A DNA stretch of 64,000 nucleotides. Origin: Pyrrhosoma nymphula (Eukaryota > Arthropoda > Insecta > Odonata > Coenagrionidae). Shown piece after piece: positions 23,132-35,619 of this stretch. Positions within the stretch are counted from its first letter, which is position 1. Every line of letters starts with the position of its first letter. The position numbers and the translations under genes are program-made. The stretch is taken from positions 149,245,266-149,309,265 of the forward strand of contig OY754329.1 in the NCBI GenBank assembly GCA_963573305.1. The letters are read 5' to 3'. The notes beneath the pieces were generated by a model. The model did not search any database. It was not told the DNA's origin and saw only the letters and a program-made list of their open reading frames with translations.

Positions 23132-23497
23132 TTAAATATGTAAATGTTGCTATGATAAAAAAATGCAGTTCGTTAACAATTAATGCTTAGAATGCTGAAT
23201 TAATAACAAATTATTTATGACAAAATATATGAATAACAAAATATTTAAAGGGCACATGCAAAATCAGCACCCTTTAAAATTCCTAGCATACAGAATAAAA
23301 AGTGAGCCGATCATAAAGCTGTCTGTCTGTAAAGGGGGTCTGCTGTATGTCTTTCCGAATTCAAATTATTTAACCCAAATTAATAAATCGGATCGTGCTC
23401 TCACTGGCAACATCATTCCTGACTGCACGAGTGCTTTCGTCCTTGTGAGGGGTCATTTTGGATTGATTAGTGCGGAAGCAACGATATGAAGCAAATC

Positions 23498-23700
23498 TGG
23501 GTGTGAAAATCTTCTTCTTCCAAAGGAAGGGCAGGGCTCACAGGAACGAAAAGATTCAAAGGATGGAATTGAGTCAAAGGAATGAAAGGAGTTGAAGGAA
23601 CATAATGAAACAAAGGAACCAAAGAATTTGATGGACCAAAAGGAATCGATGGAATAAAATGAACAGAAGGAATCAACGAAACGAGAGGACTCACAATTCG
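23498..23700. repeat. Purine-rich degenerate repeat
   Basis: About 200 bp of imperfect AAAGGAAYNNA units on the + strand. The complementary strand reads as Ser-Phe repeats, which explains the open frames here. I regard it as low-complexity sequence, not a gene. Confidence 0.55.
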
Positions 23701-23819
23701 TAGGGAAGAAAGAACAAAAACTCGGAAGACTTAGATGAAGTGAAATATATTTATATGAAATGTATGAAAAGGCAATGTGTTGAAAAATAAATGTTGGCTT
23801 ACAGGACAAATATCGGTTT

Positions 23820-24491
23820 GGGGTAAATGCTAAAGCAATTAATTTGCATTGGTAATCAAATTAGTTTAGTAACCTAAAGTTTGGAGGAAAAAAGCAGTAA
23901 ATAGCTATTAGCATTGGCCTGGGAATTTCCAGGAGTTCCAGATTAGTTTATTCAATTTGATAAAATTAGAAAATTTAACCATTGACCTTAGGGTCATTCC
24001 TTGTGAAAAGATCCTATGAAAAATATATTTGTTCCATGACCATTTAAAAAAAAAACTATTTTTTGCACGCACATACCTACATGTATTAGCAGCTGAATGC
24101 GATGATGTTCAAAATTTTATCCCCACTTGTTATGTTACGGCATCCATTTTCCAATATGGTGCTTTTGAATCTTTGAGAATTTTGATTTCTTTACTCTATC
24201 CAATTTTTCAACAACAAATAATGACAGAGGAGAGATACTGAAACTATATTCTGCTACATTTTTTTACTGAAAGAGACAATCGCTGTCAAAAAACTTTCAT
24301 TACTGAATATTCTGTATAATACAGTGTATTAAAGGAAGAAAAACGATTTCATCAATACTTTCGTCCACCTTTCGTTATTACCAAGTAATGGAATTTATTG
24401 ATGAATGAACCTTTCGACTGTGTTCTGAGCATGTTTACAGTGAGTTTTTTTGTTGTGTCTTTTCTAAATTTCTAACAATGCATTTTCCCCA
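23820..24491. other. Intronic stretch, nothing recognised
   Basis: AT-rich sequence before the Tigger pseudogene. The left terminus of that Tigger should lie within the last 200 bp, but I could not fix it. Confidence 0.4.
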
Positions 24492-26350
24492 ATGAGTAAT
24501 AATAGGCAGCTGGAGAAGAAGAAAAGGAAAACAATATCACTAGGCATAAAGTTAGAACACTTGCGACGTCTTGATCCTGGAGAGCGGCAACATGAAATTT
24601 GTGAGACTTTATCTCTTGCTGGTTCCACTGTAAAGACTATTGTAAAGAATGCTGATGAAATCAAGAAGTATAGGAAATTAGCAACTCCTTTGGCTGCCAT
24701 CAGGATAGGAACAAGAAATGGATTTGAGACTATTATGGAAATGGAAAGACTTTTAAATGTATGGATAGAAGATTTAGTTGAAAAGCATATATGTACCTGT
24801 AAGTCTGTTGGCGATGCAAGTAAAAGTTAGGCGTTTGTAAGTAATAAGAACTAGGATATTACAATTTTCCACAGATAAAGTTTTAATCGACCCGGGTTTC
24901 GATGCACTGCATCATCATCATTTCTATGCAGTGCATCGAAACCCGGGTCGATTAAAAATTTATCTGTGGAAAATTGTAATATCCTATTTCTTATTATGTT
25001 CATATTCCACAAAATCTCCCCTGATTCCTCCCTTTTAGACATTTGTACGATGAATTGCCCAAAGCCAGTTCTAATGTAGAAACATTTACTGCCAGCTATG
25101 GCTGGTTTAATTGCTTCAAAGCCTGCTATAAGTTGCGTAACATATATCTGTTCATAGAGAGTCAGCTAGTGTGGACGAAAGCGCAGCTGCCGCATTTATC
25201 GTTGAATTGGCAGCAATGATAGAAAAGGTCAAATATTCACCTCATCAGATTTTCAATGGCTATGAGACTGGATTGTTCTGGAAAAGGATGCCATCCAGAA
25301 CATATATTTCAGTGGAGGAAAAATCAATGCCAGGGTTCAAAGTTTCAAAGGATAGACTAACATTATTGCTAGGTGAAAATGCTGCTGGGGATAATAAGCT
25401 TAAACCAATGATTGGTTATAAATTGGAAAACCCTAGGGCTCTTAAAGGTTGCCATAAATAAAGCTTACGTGTCCTGTGGGAAGCTAATAAGAAGGCATGG
25501 GTAACCACTGCAGTCTTCAAAAAGTGGTTCACAACCTATTTCTGCCCAGCTGTATGGGAATAATGCATCAAGAAAAATTTAGATTACAAAGCTTTGTTGA
25601 TAATAAGATAACGCTCCTGGGCATCCAAGAACTTTGAGTGATTTAAGGTTGTTTACTCACCTCCGAACACAATATCTATTCTACAGCCAATGGACCAGGG
25701 CATAATTTCAACTTTCAAGGCATGCTATTTAAGGGAAACTTTCAACCAAGCTGTAAGGGCAACTGAGGGTGAAGCCGGCAAGAGCATGAAGAAATTTTGG
25801 CGCTGTTATAATATACGACAGGCCATTGAAAACATATCAAAATATTGGGGTGAGGTCTCTGAAAAAACTAAGATTGCTGTTTGGAAAAATCTTTGGGATT
25901 GACATCCTTGGTTTTGGTATACCTGAGGACGGCATTAATGAAACAGTTGACCTTGCACACATGATCGGTTTAGACAAAAGGGGGGCTGAAGACATTCAGG
26001 ACCTGATTTGGGCTAATAAAGAAGAATTAACTGATGTAGAACTACATAATAGAAATGCAGCAGCATTGGGAAATGGAAGAGCGGAGTGAAGATGTGTGTG
26101 GTGATGAAGAAATCCACAACAAAAATATAGTTTTAAGTACATAAAATATTAAATCTCGTCGACTGTGCATGTAATCTCATATGTAATAGAAAGTGATTCT
26201 GATTTCGAAAGGAGCTCGCTAGTTGCTAGAAGTTTAAAGGATTCTGTGAATTATTACAAGGGAATATTACTAGAAATAAACAAAATGAAAAAACAACTCT
26301 CTTTAGACTGTTATTTCTCTAAAACTCAAAGCAAATCCTCCACCACAACC
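24492..26350 (+). pseudogene. Tigger transposase pseudogene (second family)
   Basis: A near full-length but broken Tigger protein on the + strand. It starts MSNNRQLEKKKRKTISLGIKL with the psq helix-turn-helix (GERQHEICETLSLAGSTVKT). After the inserted hairpin (24842-24996) comes the CENP-B part (ASYGWFNCFKACYKL), then IFNGYETGLFWKRMPSRTYI (the usual DET replaced by YET, losing the first catalytic Asp), then KDRLTLLLGENAAGD, NPRALKG and W..WF...FCPA. Next is QPMDQGIISTFKACYLRETF, then the helical tail, ending in LDCYFSK. At least four frameshifts or stops interrupt it. The LLLDNAPGH segment is largely lost near 25600. Confidence 0.85.
24842..24996. repeat. Near-perfect 71-bp fold-back hairpin
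   Basis: The left arm (24842-24912) and right arm (24926-24996) are almost exact reverse complements, with about three differences, around a 13-nt loop (CATCATCATTTCT). It is inserted in the Tigger pseudogene. Each arm contains GATGCACTGCAT and ACCCGGGT. On the - strand the left arm reads GATGATGA, TGC-AGT-GCA, TC, GAAACCCGGGTCGAT. It shares this layout with the hairpin at 56023-56206. Confidence 0.85.
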
Positions 26351-26479
26351 AAAGACAGCAGCAGCAATGTTCGCACTGATTTTAAACCCACCCATCATAG
26401 ACTACTCTGCAGGTGTTGTCCGACTTACATAAAATTCGAGTTATGTAGTGTTCCACAAAATGCTTCTCTTACATGAGTT

Positions 26480-29192
26480 GGGGAACTTTCTGCTCTTAAT
26501 TAAAAGAAGTGCATACTAATTTTTATGTTACAATGAATATTTGCTATCTAAATACTTGTTTTCTGTTCCAAAGATAGTGATTATAATAGCTAACAATCAT
26601 GTTTAAAAATTACTCAGAAACAGTCGCAATGCTATTATGTTGTGGTTGTTTTAATTGTCATATTGGTACTTAAGCATGCTGGTCAAGTTTCAATTGGTTC
26701 ATTTGGTTCATAAAAGAATTGTATTCTCATTGCAGGTAGAGCTATGTTATGCAATTACTAAAATATTTTGAAAATTTTGACCTCTTTTACTATCACATTG
26801 ATTTATGTACATCATATGAAAATGTTATTATTCCCTGCGAATGTGGCACATGGTACTGATTTAAAATATTCAATCATCTGTACCATAATTTTTCTATCTC
26901 ATAGGAATTATGAAACCTGTCTATGATGTTCTTTAAATTTCTATTCTTTCATGATTTTACTGTCAAGTCAATGGCATAAATGTATTCAAGCTTTAGCTGA
27001 ATCGCACAGCAGTAGCAGCTTTTTTTGGAACAATATTTCAATAATATGACTTCGCCTGTGTTATTTTGCTATGATGTGTGGAAATAAGTCCATTCATGTA
27101 CTTCTCAATTGAATTGGTTTTGATCTGTTTTAAATATATCAACTCATTTAACATTTTCATGTTGAGTTAAGGTATACAGTTTTCTCTTGGTTGTGTCATG
27201 TTTATGTTTGCTGGTAATTCAGCCACATGCTTTCGAACATGTGTCCTCCTATTCATACTGTGACCATGTACTTCTTTAAATTAATTATTCTTTTTTCCAA
27301 CTAAATGTTTGAATGAGTTTTATTCTTTATTGCAGATAAGCTTAAATTGCACATTTCTACTCACAATCCATTGAAAAGATTTAGCTGTACAAATTGTTCC
27401 AAAGCATTCCCAAAGCAAAATCTCCTTGATAGCCATAAAAAAGATTGTGGATTGAAGCCAGATGGAAGCGGTGATACTCAAGTAAGTTCACTTTTGAGGT
27501 TGAGTTATGAGACTTTTTAAGTTTTGTGAGAGCCCATTCATTTTTGCTATGATGCTTATGGGATGAATATTCTATAATAAGATTGAGAAGTGCTTATTAT
27601 AAGGCAAACTGCTCACCTCTTTTTAGCATTTGCTTAAATTTTATCTTAATTCAATGACCAAATTTTGGCATCCCTAAAATCTGACAAAACAAAGCGTAAG
27701 TGGGACCACAATTCTTGGATTTCTCAAGAGAATTTGACAGTCGCCTGCTCTACAAATTAATATTCAAACTAGTGATGTGGTCATTATTCAAGCATTGGAT
27801 CAAATATTATTGAATCAATGGATTCGAGATACAATCGAATCCTTCCAAAAAATGATCCCTGGTTGTGTGGATGGCATATGCACTACGTCACGGCAAACTC
27901 CTCATCTTAGAATTTTACATCTTGATGTTTTGTGCAACAAAAGTATTGATAATTTTGTGAAAATTAATTGTCAAAAATATGTACATAGGCACTGATTATA
28001 TGATAATAAGCTACGTAAAGTTTAATTAAAAATATGGTGCACAACACATGCACACACTGCCCTCACATCCAACCAATGCATAATTTTCAAAGCTGATACA
28101 CAAGGTGCAAATTATTATGCTGGCCGTATTTGTTATGTGGTCAACTGATAAGCCAAAAACGTTTTTGAAAAATGGATTTTTTACGCTACAGAAAAATATA
28201 TACCCAATCTAGAATGCTTTGTCAAACATCGCTTTTTTTACATAGCAGAAGTTGCAAAATTTTAACCTTACAGTTTTTGTTGCTCCATCGTTCTGCGGGT
28301 TTGACTGTTCATCAAAATTAAGTGTGGTTCTTTGTAAGGATTTATGGAGTTATTAGGTTAAATTTTAAAACATTAGGTAAAATTAGACTGAGCGAAATGA
28401 CAAGAATCGATGTTAATGTGGCTTTAAGGTAAGTGAAAAGTAAGGTTATATATATGACAAGTAGAAGATTATTAGGAGTGGGTCACTTTGATTCTTCAGT
28501 TCTCAATTCCACCAGTTTTTTAACTTGAATCGGAACTGAAATGAGAAAGTATCAGTAGGTATCTAAATTTTATGAGCATAAACAATTTTGATTTTCCCGA
28601 AAGTGTTGTCTGACCATTGCATCCAGGAGAATTATCAGACTTCAGCATATTCAAGTTCCTGCAAGGTGACCAGATTCACATGTTAAAATGGATACATGAT
28701 TAATTTTTATTATTTTCAACTAGCCTAAAGTGATGAAATACCACCTCATGTAGCCTTTTCTATTTTATTTAAGGCATAGATTACCTCTTTATTGTGTAGA
28801 AATGAATCTGTGCATTTTGTTCTTATGAATTATTCCTAGCTATTATTTAGTAAATTTCATTTTTACATTGCTCATTGAAATTGATTGAGGCTAATGAAAG
28901 TGGGTGAATAGTTGAACATAGATTTCTCTGTCAATAGAAAATCTAGGAAGCTAGTATTCTACAGAACCTAGCTTCCTCCTTGAAATTATGGTATCTTTGC
29001 ATGTATCATGCATATGCTTTTTCTGATAAATTAGCTTTAAAAAATCAGGTGCAAATCATTCACGAGGATATGAAAGATAAATTGAGCACCGGCCACCCAA
29101 GTCTATACAGGTTACTCAGCTTTCAAAAAGGTTCCCCCCACAACACAATACACTATATCATGTGCAGAATGTAATAGGCATGTTCTCCATTA
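26480..29192. other. Intronic sequence around exon 27336, otherwise unremarkable
   Basis: Apart from the exon at 27336-27481, this is AT-rich intron. The only structure seen is a short hairpin, AGGAAGCTAG and CTAGCTTCCT, near 28946-28977. Confidence 0.5.
27336..27481 (+). CDS. C2H2 zinc-finger gene, exon with end of one finger and a C2HC finger
   Basis: Acceptor CAG at 27333-27335 and donor CAA|gtaagt at 27482. The first two bases complete the GAT codon begun in the previous exon. It supplies the histidine half of the C-x7-C finger (DKLKLHISTH) and one more finger, FSCTNC ... LLDSHKKDC, in which the last ligand is cysteine instead of histidine (C2HC). It ends in phase 0 after a glycine/serine linker. 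The C2HC finger is the last recognisable finger of the protein. The exon is too short to stand out as an open reading frame alone, and was found by phase matching. Confidence 0.85.
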
Positions 29193-30910
29193 CAGTAAGT
29201 CCTCGACTTACGTGGTTAATTCGTCCCAAAAATTTCTGCGGAAGTTGAAATCCGCGTAAGTCAAAACACAACACCTTACCTGTCCATTTTTGAACCATTA
29301 GCGCTGCCGCTTTTACTGTGATTAGCGGCAATCAGCGACGATAACAGAAAACGCCATCTTTTGACTTGGTAAATAACAATCCCAATGATCAAATCACAAC
29401 GGAAACACAAGTTACTCTGTCTGCTGCACGATTGTGTTCTTTTTTTGCTGTAATGGACAACAGGCGTCATCTATGGAGTAGAAAATTAACTACGCAGGAA
29501 GGTCAAACTACGCTGAAAAAAGACGTTGATGCCGTGTAAGGCCAGTTCACGCTCACAGGCTCACGTTCTCTTCGCGTTTCTTTCGCCGCGACGGATATGT
29601 GGTGACAGCTCGTAAAAGGTCAAACATACATTTTTATGGAGCCATTACGGCCGTGCTTGCAACCTACGACAGATTTGAAAGCGCTGCATGTTGTGTTTAT
29701 GGCGCGACACGACAAATAGCCGAAGTACACTCCCCTTACCGAGGACTGGCGGACCTGTGGCTGCTTATCGCGTGTTAGTAGAGTGGGCGTTCCAAACGCC
29801 CGTAATTTGGCATCAACTCTTGCGTGCTTGACACTGAGCTGCGGGTCGTCACCCAGTGTATCTGTCGCGGCAACAGAGACGCGGAGAAAACGCAAGCTTG
29901 CCACTCGTCTAAAGCTGGGTTCACATCTCGGGGAACACATGCAAGCACATGGGAAACCAAACACATGGGAAAAGTTTGCGGCAATGGAAAAGCAGAAAGC
30001 CAATCACAGATCTGCGGCAATGGAAGGCACGGAGCTTCGGCCGGCGGAACGGGCGAATTGACACGAGGACGGAAAGCGACGTGGAAAGCTGAGTGTGGAG
30101 ACAGAAAGTGGACGAGCGGAATAGAGGAATGGAGAGGAAGGAGTAGGAAGTGGGAAGAAGGATGAGAAATTGGGAATCATATGCACACTGAACGGCGCAA
30201 AAGGGAAAGTAAACATGGTGGGTGTTCGAATTCTCATCTAGAAGCATTTACTGAATAATGCCTGAATCTGAAGCGATTAAGAGTAAAGTCGATGAAAAAA
30301 ATATTCAAGAATGTATATCATTCTCTGTAACTAAGGTTATACAGCAATGGGTCGTTCGTATTTTCGGGACCAATTAATTGATTTACTTCGGTGTGAAATT
30401 ACTCGACGGAGACAAAGTTAAATGAGTAGAAGTGTGTGGTAATAAGTAATAGGGTCATTATGTATGAATGAAAATTAAATTCTAATTTACGTCACTAAAA
30501 GTGCATATAATATGCAAAGAGTTTGTAGACTTCTTGGATCCGAGATTTTGAATTGTTCTCCCGCAAAGACGGCGGCTGTCGCAGTTCATTTGTTTTGACG
30601 TCACATTCCACGCGCGGAACGTGGAAAATATCAAAAAATTCTATCCGCCCGATCCGCGGGCCCAAGCTCCGCGTCTTCACATTCCGGCGACCTATGATTG
30701 GCTATCCGCTTTACCGTATTCCTCTCTCCGTACGTTAGAATCCAGGTGCAGGCTTTAGCTCCACCCCTTTTATCTTGGCCAACTCGTGCTTTCCGTTTTT
30801 CCGTCTCCGCGTTTTTGCGACGTTTTCCGTCCATGTGTACCCCGCTTAACTGAACGTCCGCGTAACTCCGGATCCGTGTAACTCGGATCCGCGTAAGTCG
30901 AGGACTTACT
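29193..30910. mobile_element. Non-autonomous pogo-like element (CAGTAAGTCCTCGAC family)
   Basis: The left end TA|CAGTAAGTCCTCGACTTACG and right end CGTAAGTCGAGGACTTACT form an inverted repeat of about 20 bp at a TA target. The final G of the right end appears lost. The interior is clearly more GC-rich than the surroundings and contains its own inverted repeat (about 29980-30060 against 30640-30720), each arm including GCCAATCA and GCGGAGCTT. No transposase is recognisable. It is the only complete member in the window; a fragment lies at 8280 and a possible end at 50168. Confidence 0.75.
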
Positions 30911-31196
30911 TATAGTTATTCTTGGTTATGTCTTATTCAAACCTCTCCTGGTCCCTATGCAATTACAATGCATGGGGGACAATATTTTTGCTAGAATTAT
31001 GGTGTGTCATATATAAGGGTTGTGCTGCATTCATAATATGGTAGTCTTGAGTCTTAGTCAACCTGAGAAATTACTAAATAATTATAAAAATCATTATCAA
31101 TAATGAAAGCTTTCAATGGTACCAGCTTCCATTTCTTCATTTGTGTTGTTCTTTTCTGCTATATATCAAATGCTATTCTCCTTTTTTTCTATCAAG

Positions 31197-31781
31197 GTGA
31201 TTCTTGTCAGTGAATCTGCAACTGGGGCCATAGTCAACGATGTAGACACCAATACAGATATAGACCCTCTAGATTTAAGGTTTGATGGCGATGCTGCAAA
31301 CACAGAGAAGATGGTAATTGTGCATGGAAGAGGAAAGGGAAGAAGGAAGAAGAATTCTTTGTCACGTTCTACTTATCCCTCAAGAAGGAAAACAAAGGGC
31401 GTCAAGCATGAAGTGCTTTCTGATAATGGCATGTCTAAATTATTTGATAGTGGTATTGCTTGTCAAAAAGCAACGGATGACTCCCAAGACATGATTGAAG
31501 AGGATGGCGTTCCAACTCTTGAGATCATAGTTGTCCCTGTATCATCAGATGAAGGGACCATGGGAGTAGTAGGTCCGTACAAGATAGATTTTCCTGGTGG
31601 TGGTGATTGCTCAGAGGAGAAATCTGACCAAATTACTCTGTGGCCTGATACAGAGGAGCCGGTGGCCCACGCACCTACCCCTCAGCCTTCCAGAAGAAAT
31701 CCATTTTCAAGTCCAAGTAAATCATCCTTGACAGTGTTTAAGGTAGTCAATTCCTCATCTTTCTTGCCATTAGGGAGCTGA
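31197..31781 (+). CDS. C2H2 zinc-finger gene, terminal coding exon (tail)
   Basis: Acceptor at 31195-31196 after a run of T; the frame is continuous with the phase-0 end of exon 27481 and stops at TGA 31779-31781. It encodes 194 residues with no finger. The order is an acidic stretch, then a basic patch rich in R/K (HGRGKGRRKK ... SRRKTKGVKH) that could be a nuclear localisation signal, then a hydrophobic/acidic segment (LEIIVVPVSSDE), then a proline/serine-rich end. The ATG at 31116 lies in the intron and I do not take it as a start. The 3' end of the transcript is uncertain: AATAAA hexamers occur at 32963, 33805 and 35414. Confidence 0.8.
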   Translation: MILVSESATGAIVNDVDTNTDIDPLDLRFDGDAANTEKMVIVHGRGKGRRKKNSLSRSTYPSRRKTKGVKHEVLSDNGMSKLFDSGIACQKATDDSQDMIEEDGVPTLEIIVVPVSSDEGTMGVVGPYKIDFPGGGDCSEEKSDQITLWPDTEEPVAHAPTPQPSRRNPFSSPSKSSLTVFKVVNSSSFLPLGS

Positions 31782-34700
31782 GACATAACAAATGCATCCC
31801 ATGACCTACAATCATACTCCAAAGATTTGCTTAGGATGTTGCATGAAGTGGGAGAAAAGCAATAATGCCTAAGTTTCCTTGAGCTTGAATACACTCCAGT
31901 GCTTGGTGCTAATTATATTCAAGGCTCCTCAAAAATGAGACTCAATCAACATTGTATTCAAAACTCAAAAGCCTCTTCCTATAAGTTGTTAGTATGCACC
32001 AGAAAGTGTGAATGAGTTAGAATAAGTGTTTGTGATTGACTGCCATGCAAGAGTGTTATTTCATTTTTTTTATAATGAATGTGGTTGATATCTGGAATCT
32101 TAATTTTATACTGTTGATTTTTGATAGACTTTTTAATGTTATTGTCTTTTTACCATATGTGCCATAATTGTCTGAAATGAATCTGCTTATAAAGCTCTGT
32201 AGATTATTCTAAATGCTATAAATGAAGATGCAGTGGCTTTATATGAGTCATTTAATGATTCCTATTCACAAATTAAACCCATTGCATTTCAGCAATGCAA
32301 TTATGTACTTTTAAAAAACTGATTACATGTTTATGATTGAAGGCTGCTGCAGTAAAGATTTCAGTAGTTATCAGTATTCTGCCCAAGTATGTCCGAGTTT
32401 TCCTGTTTTATATCGAGCATGTTTATTGAACTGATTATTGTATTTTTCCCACAGAGATTTTTCTTAGTGAATGACAAAGCCTTAAAAATCCATTTTTTAC
32501 TTTTCCATTGGTTTACTGAGGATGCATTTAGGCCATTTTGGTCCAATTTAAAGCAAAAATTTTAAGTCATTGATTGATTCTTTTTGGTGTCTGTCTATTT
32601 GGAGTTAAAGTGATAACAATCTTTCTAGGACAGTCAAATCATTTCTCTCGTGAAACATTGAGCTAATTTATCATGATAGTTTTTCTGCAGGAAATCATGG
32701 GGATATATTTGTAGCTGAACTACTGTTTTATTTGATTTAAAGGACACTCATGCTTACCATATGTATGTATCTTTGAGTATTACTCGATTTGAGTATCAGT
32801 CGAAGTCTTCATTTGGACTGCAAATATGTATTGACTAAAATCTGTTACTCAAGTATAAATCAAAGTGAAAAAATAGCTTGATATCCTTGTTTCACGAGTA
32901 AAGTGCAAACCAACAAGGGATACATGGACAAGTATGACGCAAATAACAACAGATGTTGAAAAAATAAAAACTTTTTCAGTGAATTTAAGGATAATATCTA
33001 TAACTTATACCAAATTGGCCGTGTATGTTTCAACAGCATCCTTCAATGTGATTGCCATCATTCATGAAGAGCCCGGTGCATCATCATCGTTGTCTTGATT
33101 GAGGGTATTATCATCTTCCACACCATCTGCCGTGGCTATCATACCTCTAGTGTTTACAGTATGACAGTTGGTAGTGCTGAAAGCAAAAAAAATAGGTAGG
33201 TAATGAGCGATATGATGTATGCTTGTGGTGTAAAATATTTCCATGAAATTAAGAATTAACTCCGGAGAGTGATTTGAGAATGATCAGATATCCAGGCATC
33301 TATCGCAGAAGATGAAGTAAGCTTTGTTAAATGAAGAGAAGATATTAGTGATTCTTAGGAATATTTTGCAACACAAAATCTGATAAGTTGCCTATTATTG
33401 ACTTCGACGGAGATCCACCATCGGCGCAGTTGGTAATGGAGATGTGAACATTTGCCAGAAGAGAAGGATATTTTCAAATAATCAGGTCTCAGTTAGAAAT
33501 ATATAGCATAGAATCCATGAAGTTAGTGGTGAACTGACTCAGTTGGCTGTCTAAGTGTGTGGCGTATCGGAAAGCATAGAAGCCGGATGATTCTCGATTT
33601 TGTGATGAGAAGTCCACATTTTCGTTTCATCTCATTATTGAGTTCAATATTCAGAATATTTCAGTCATTTTTCTCAAAGTAATTTTCACCAACGGCATGT
33701 AAAAACATATCGATCAGTATATGCACGGATACATATGGCCTCTGCATCACCCGTAGCTAATAGGGAAATCCTAGTGTTTCGGGTTGGTTATGTGATATTT
33801 ACACAATAAAATTGGCCTTGTGGGTTGCATTAATATCGCAAATTACAGAAGCATCAAGTGCATTTGTCAGTGGTAGGTCCCAATACAAAGCTTAGAACAT
33901 AAATCTAATGTCTAATTCATTTCTCGGTGAATATTCTCTGTGGCATATGAGTAATGGAGATACAAATGGTTTTATGTAGCCGATGGTCAAAAATATTTAA
34001 TCCAAAAAAGTCAACTTAATTTGTGACTCAACTATAAGTCCAAGGTAGGATTTCATTGGCTGAAAAATGGGAAGAAATTCCTCCACTAATACGAGTATGC
34101 ACAGTAACTTTTGTTTATATTTTGAATGACTCTGTGAGATATTTCAGAGTACATACTGTCTTGTCAATGTCAGTTAATATTTTCGTATTTTTACTTTGTT
34201 TTGAATCATTTTCAGTACCCCAGGCTTTATATTGCTGTTGTTTTGGATACATTCTTAACGTATTACTATCGCAATGCACACACCTTAAGTAATTTATTAA
34301 TATTAAAGTATCGTTGGACTTGTTGTAGCTGAATGGCAATTAAATGACCTACCTATGTAATTCTAATATGTAATGAAGCCAAATTGAAATATTTTTGTAA
34401 TTAGAAAGCTGTTTCTTTAGAGTGTCGCTGTTGTTATAAAACTCATATTATATTTAGTTAGATGGGTCAGTTATTTGGAAGAAATATTGTCCATCAAGAT
34501 TGTACCTTTTAAAAATGTGCAGTTAAATATATCTTTATGTAAAATGGAAAGTATATTAGCACTGTATGTGAAAAAAAGAATATATGCATTTATAAAAATG
34601 TTCAATTGGTTAACCATTTGCCAATCACGTGGAGACCCACAGTGTTTGTATAAGTGAAGATGGCTACACTTGACTACTTTTGTTATTAATCGTACAAATA

Positions 34701-35607
34701 TGGTGGAATGCTCCTCTCAAATTCATTGGGGAATTTATTCTGAGCCTTGAAAGCTTAGGAGTGATCAATATTACCATGTTTGGTATTAGTAAGGAAAATG
34801 CTCTCTTAGCAGATGCTGAGGTTTAGATTACTTCAATGTGGACATTGGAAAGTATTGTGTATTCAATGTACATTGATTTATGAAAGATCTTTATGACACT
34901 GGTATTAAGAATAGCAGTGACTTATTTGTGCCTCAAAAATACAGATATCTGAAAAGCTTTGAATTGAGAATTTTGAAATATTAGTTCTTAAGTGAAAAAT
35001 CAGTTCCTTCCATTACCTTTCCTTTCAAGGTTCTATTTCTGTTCACCTGTGCTATAGGTACTGAGCAACTTTTATATATTTGTACATAACAAATTGGAAT
35101 ACAGCTTTATGATTGTGTATTATTGTTATTAGTGTCATTGCTGAAGTGATAGGTTTAGTTTTTAGTCAAATTATTTTTGATTGGCATGTGCATCCTCAAG
35201 TTGAAATAATAATGTTTTAACTTTTTAGTACTCTAGGAGTGAGCTTTTGACAAAATCAAATGCTTCTATTTGTTACATATTGTTTGAAGAGGTTCCAGAA
35301 ACTGTGAAAAAATGCTGCTAGTTTCAAAACAATATTTAACCACTTGTGATTTTAAGAATGTGATATCTTTCTCTTTTTAAATTAAATAATGTGAATGTTG
35401 CTGTGTGTACACCAATAAAATTTTCATCATTACAACAGTGATGAGAATCAATTTCACCTACTAGAAGATATAATTAAGGATACATAGTTATTTTATTTAC
35501 TTTTAGTTTGATGTCATCCGAAATCAAAATCAAGAACATGTGGATAAGTATTTTTTTCAAATTTGATTGACTGGACTTTTCAGAGCCCTGAAATACTTTT
35601 TCAAACT
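31782..35607. other. 3' untranslated and intergenic sequence
   Basis: T-rich, gene-free sequence after the zinc-finger stop codon. I found no other gene, clear transposon end or tandem repeat. Open frames here are short and without family signatures. Confidence 0.5.
35414..35419 (+). promoter_or_regulatory. Candidate polyadenylation signal of the zinc-finger gene
   Basis: AATAAA in a T-rich, gene-free stretch that runs from the stop codon at 31781. It would imply a 3' UTR of about 3.6 kb. Two earlier AATAAA hexamers (32963-32968 and 33805-33810) are equally acceptable by sequence, so the choice is a guess. Confidence 0.25.
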
Positions 35608-35619
35608 TGATACATTAGT

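Noticed and set aside
23453..23809. Ser-Phe repeat protein on the - strand
   Set aside because: Produced by a purine-rich degenerate repeat on the + strand; no splice signals or conserved domain.
29620..30247. Several overlapping open frames of 80-127 residues on both strands
   Set aside because: They arise from the GC-rich interior of a transposon; none has a recognisable domain.
32140..34340. Possible additional exons in the AT-rich region after the zinc-finger stop codon
   Set aside because: Short frames without splice-site pairs in matching phase or domain signatures.
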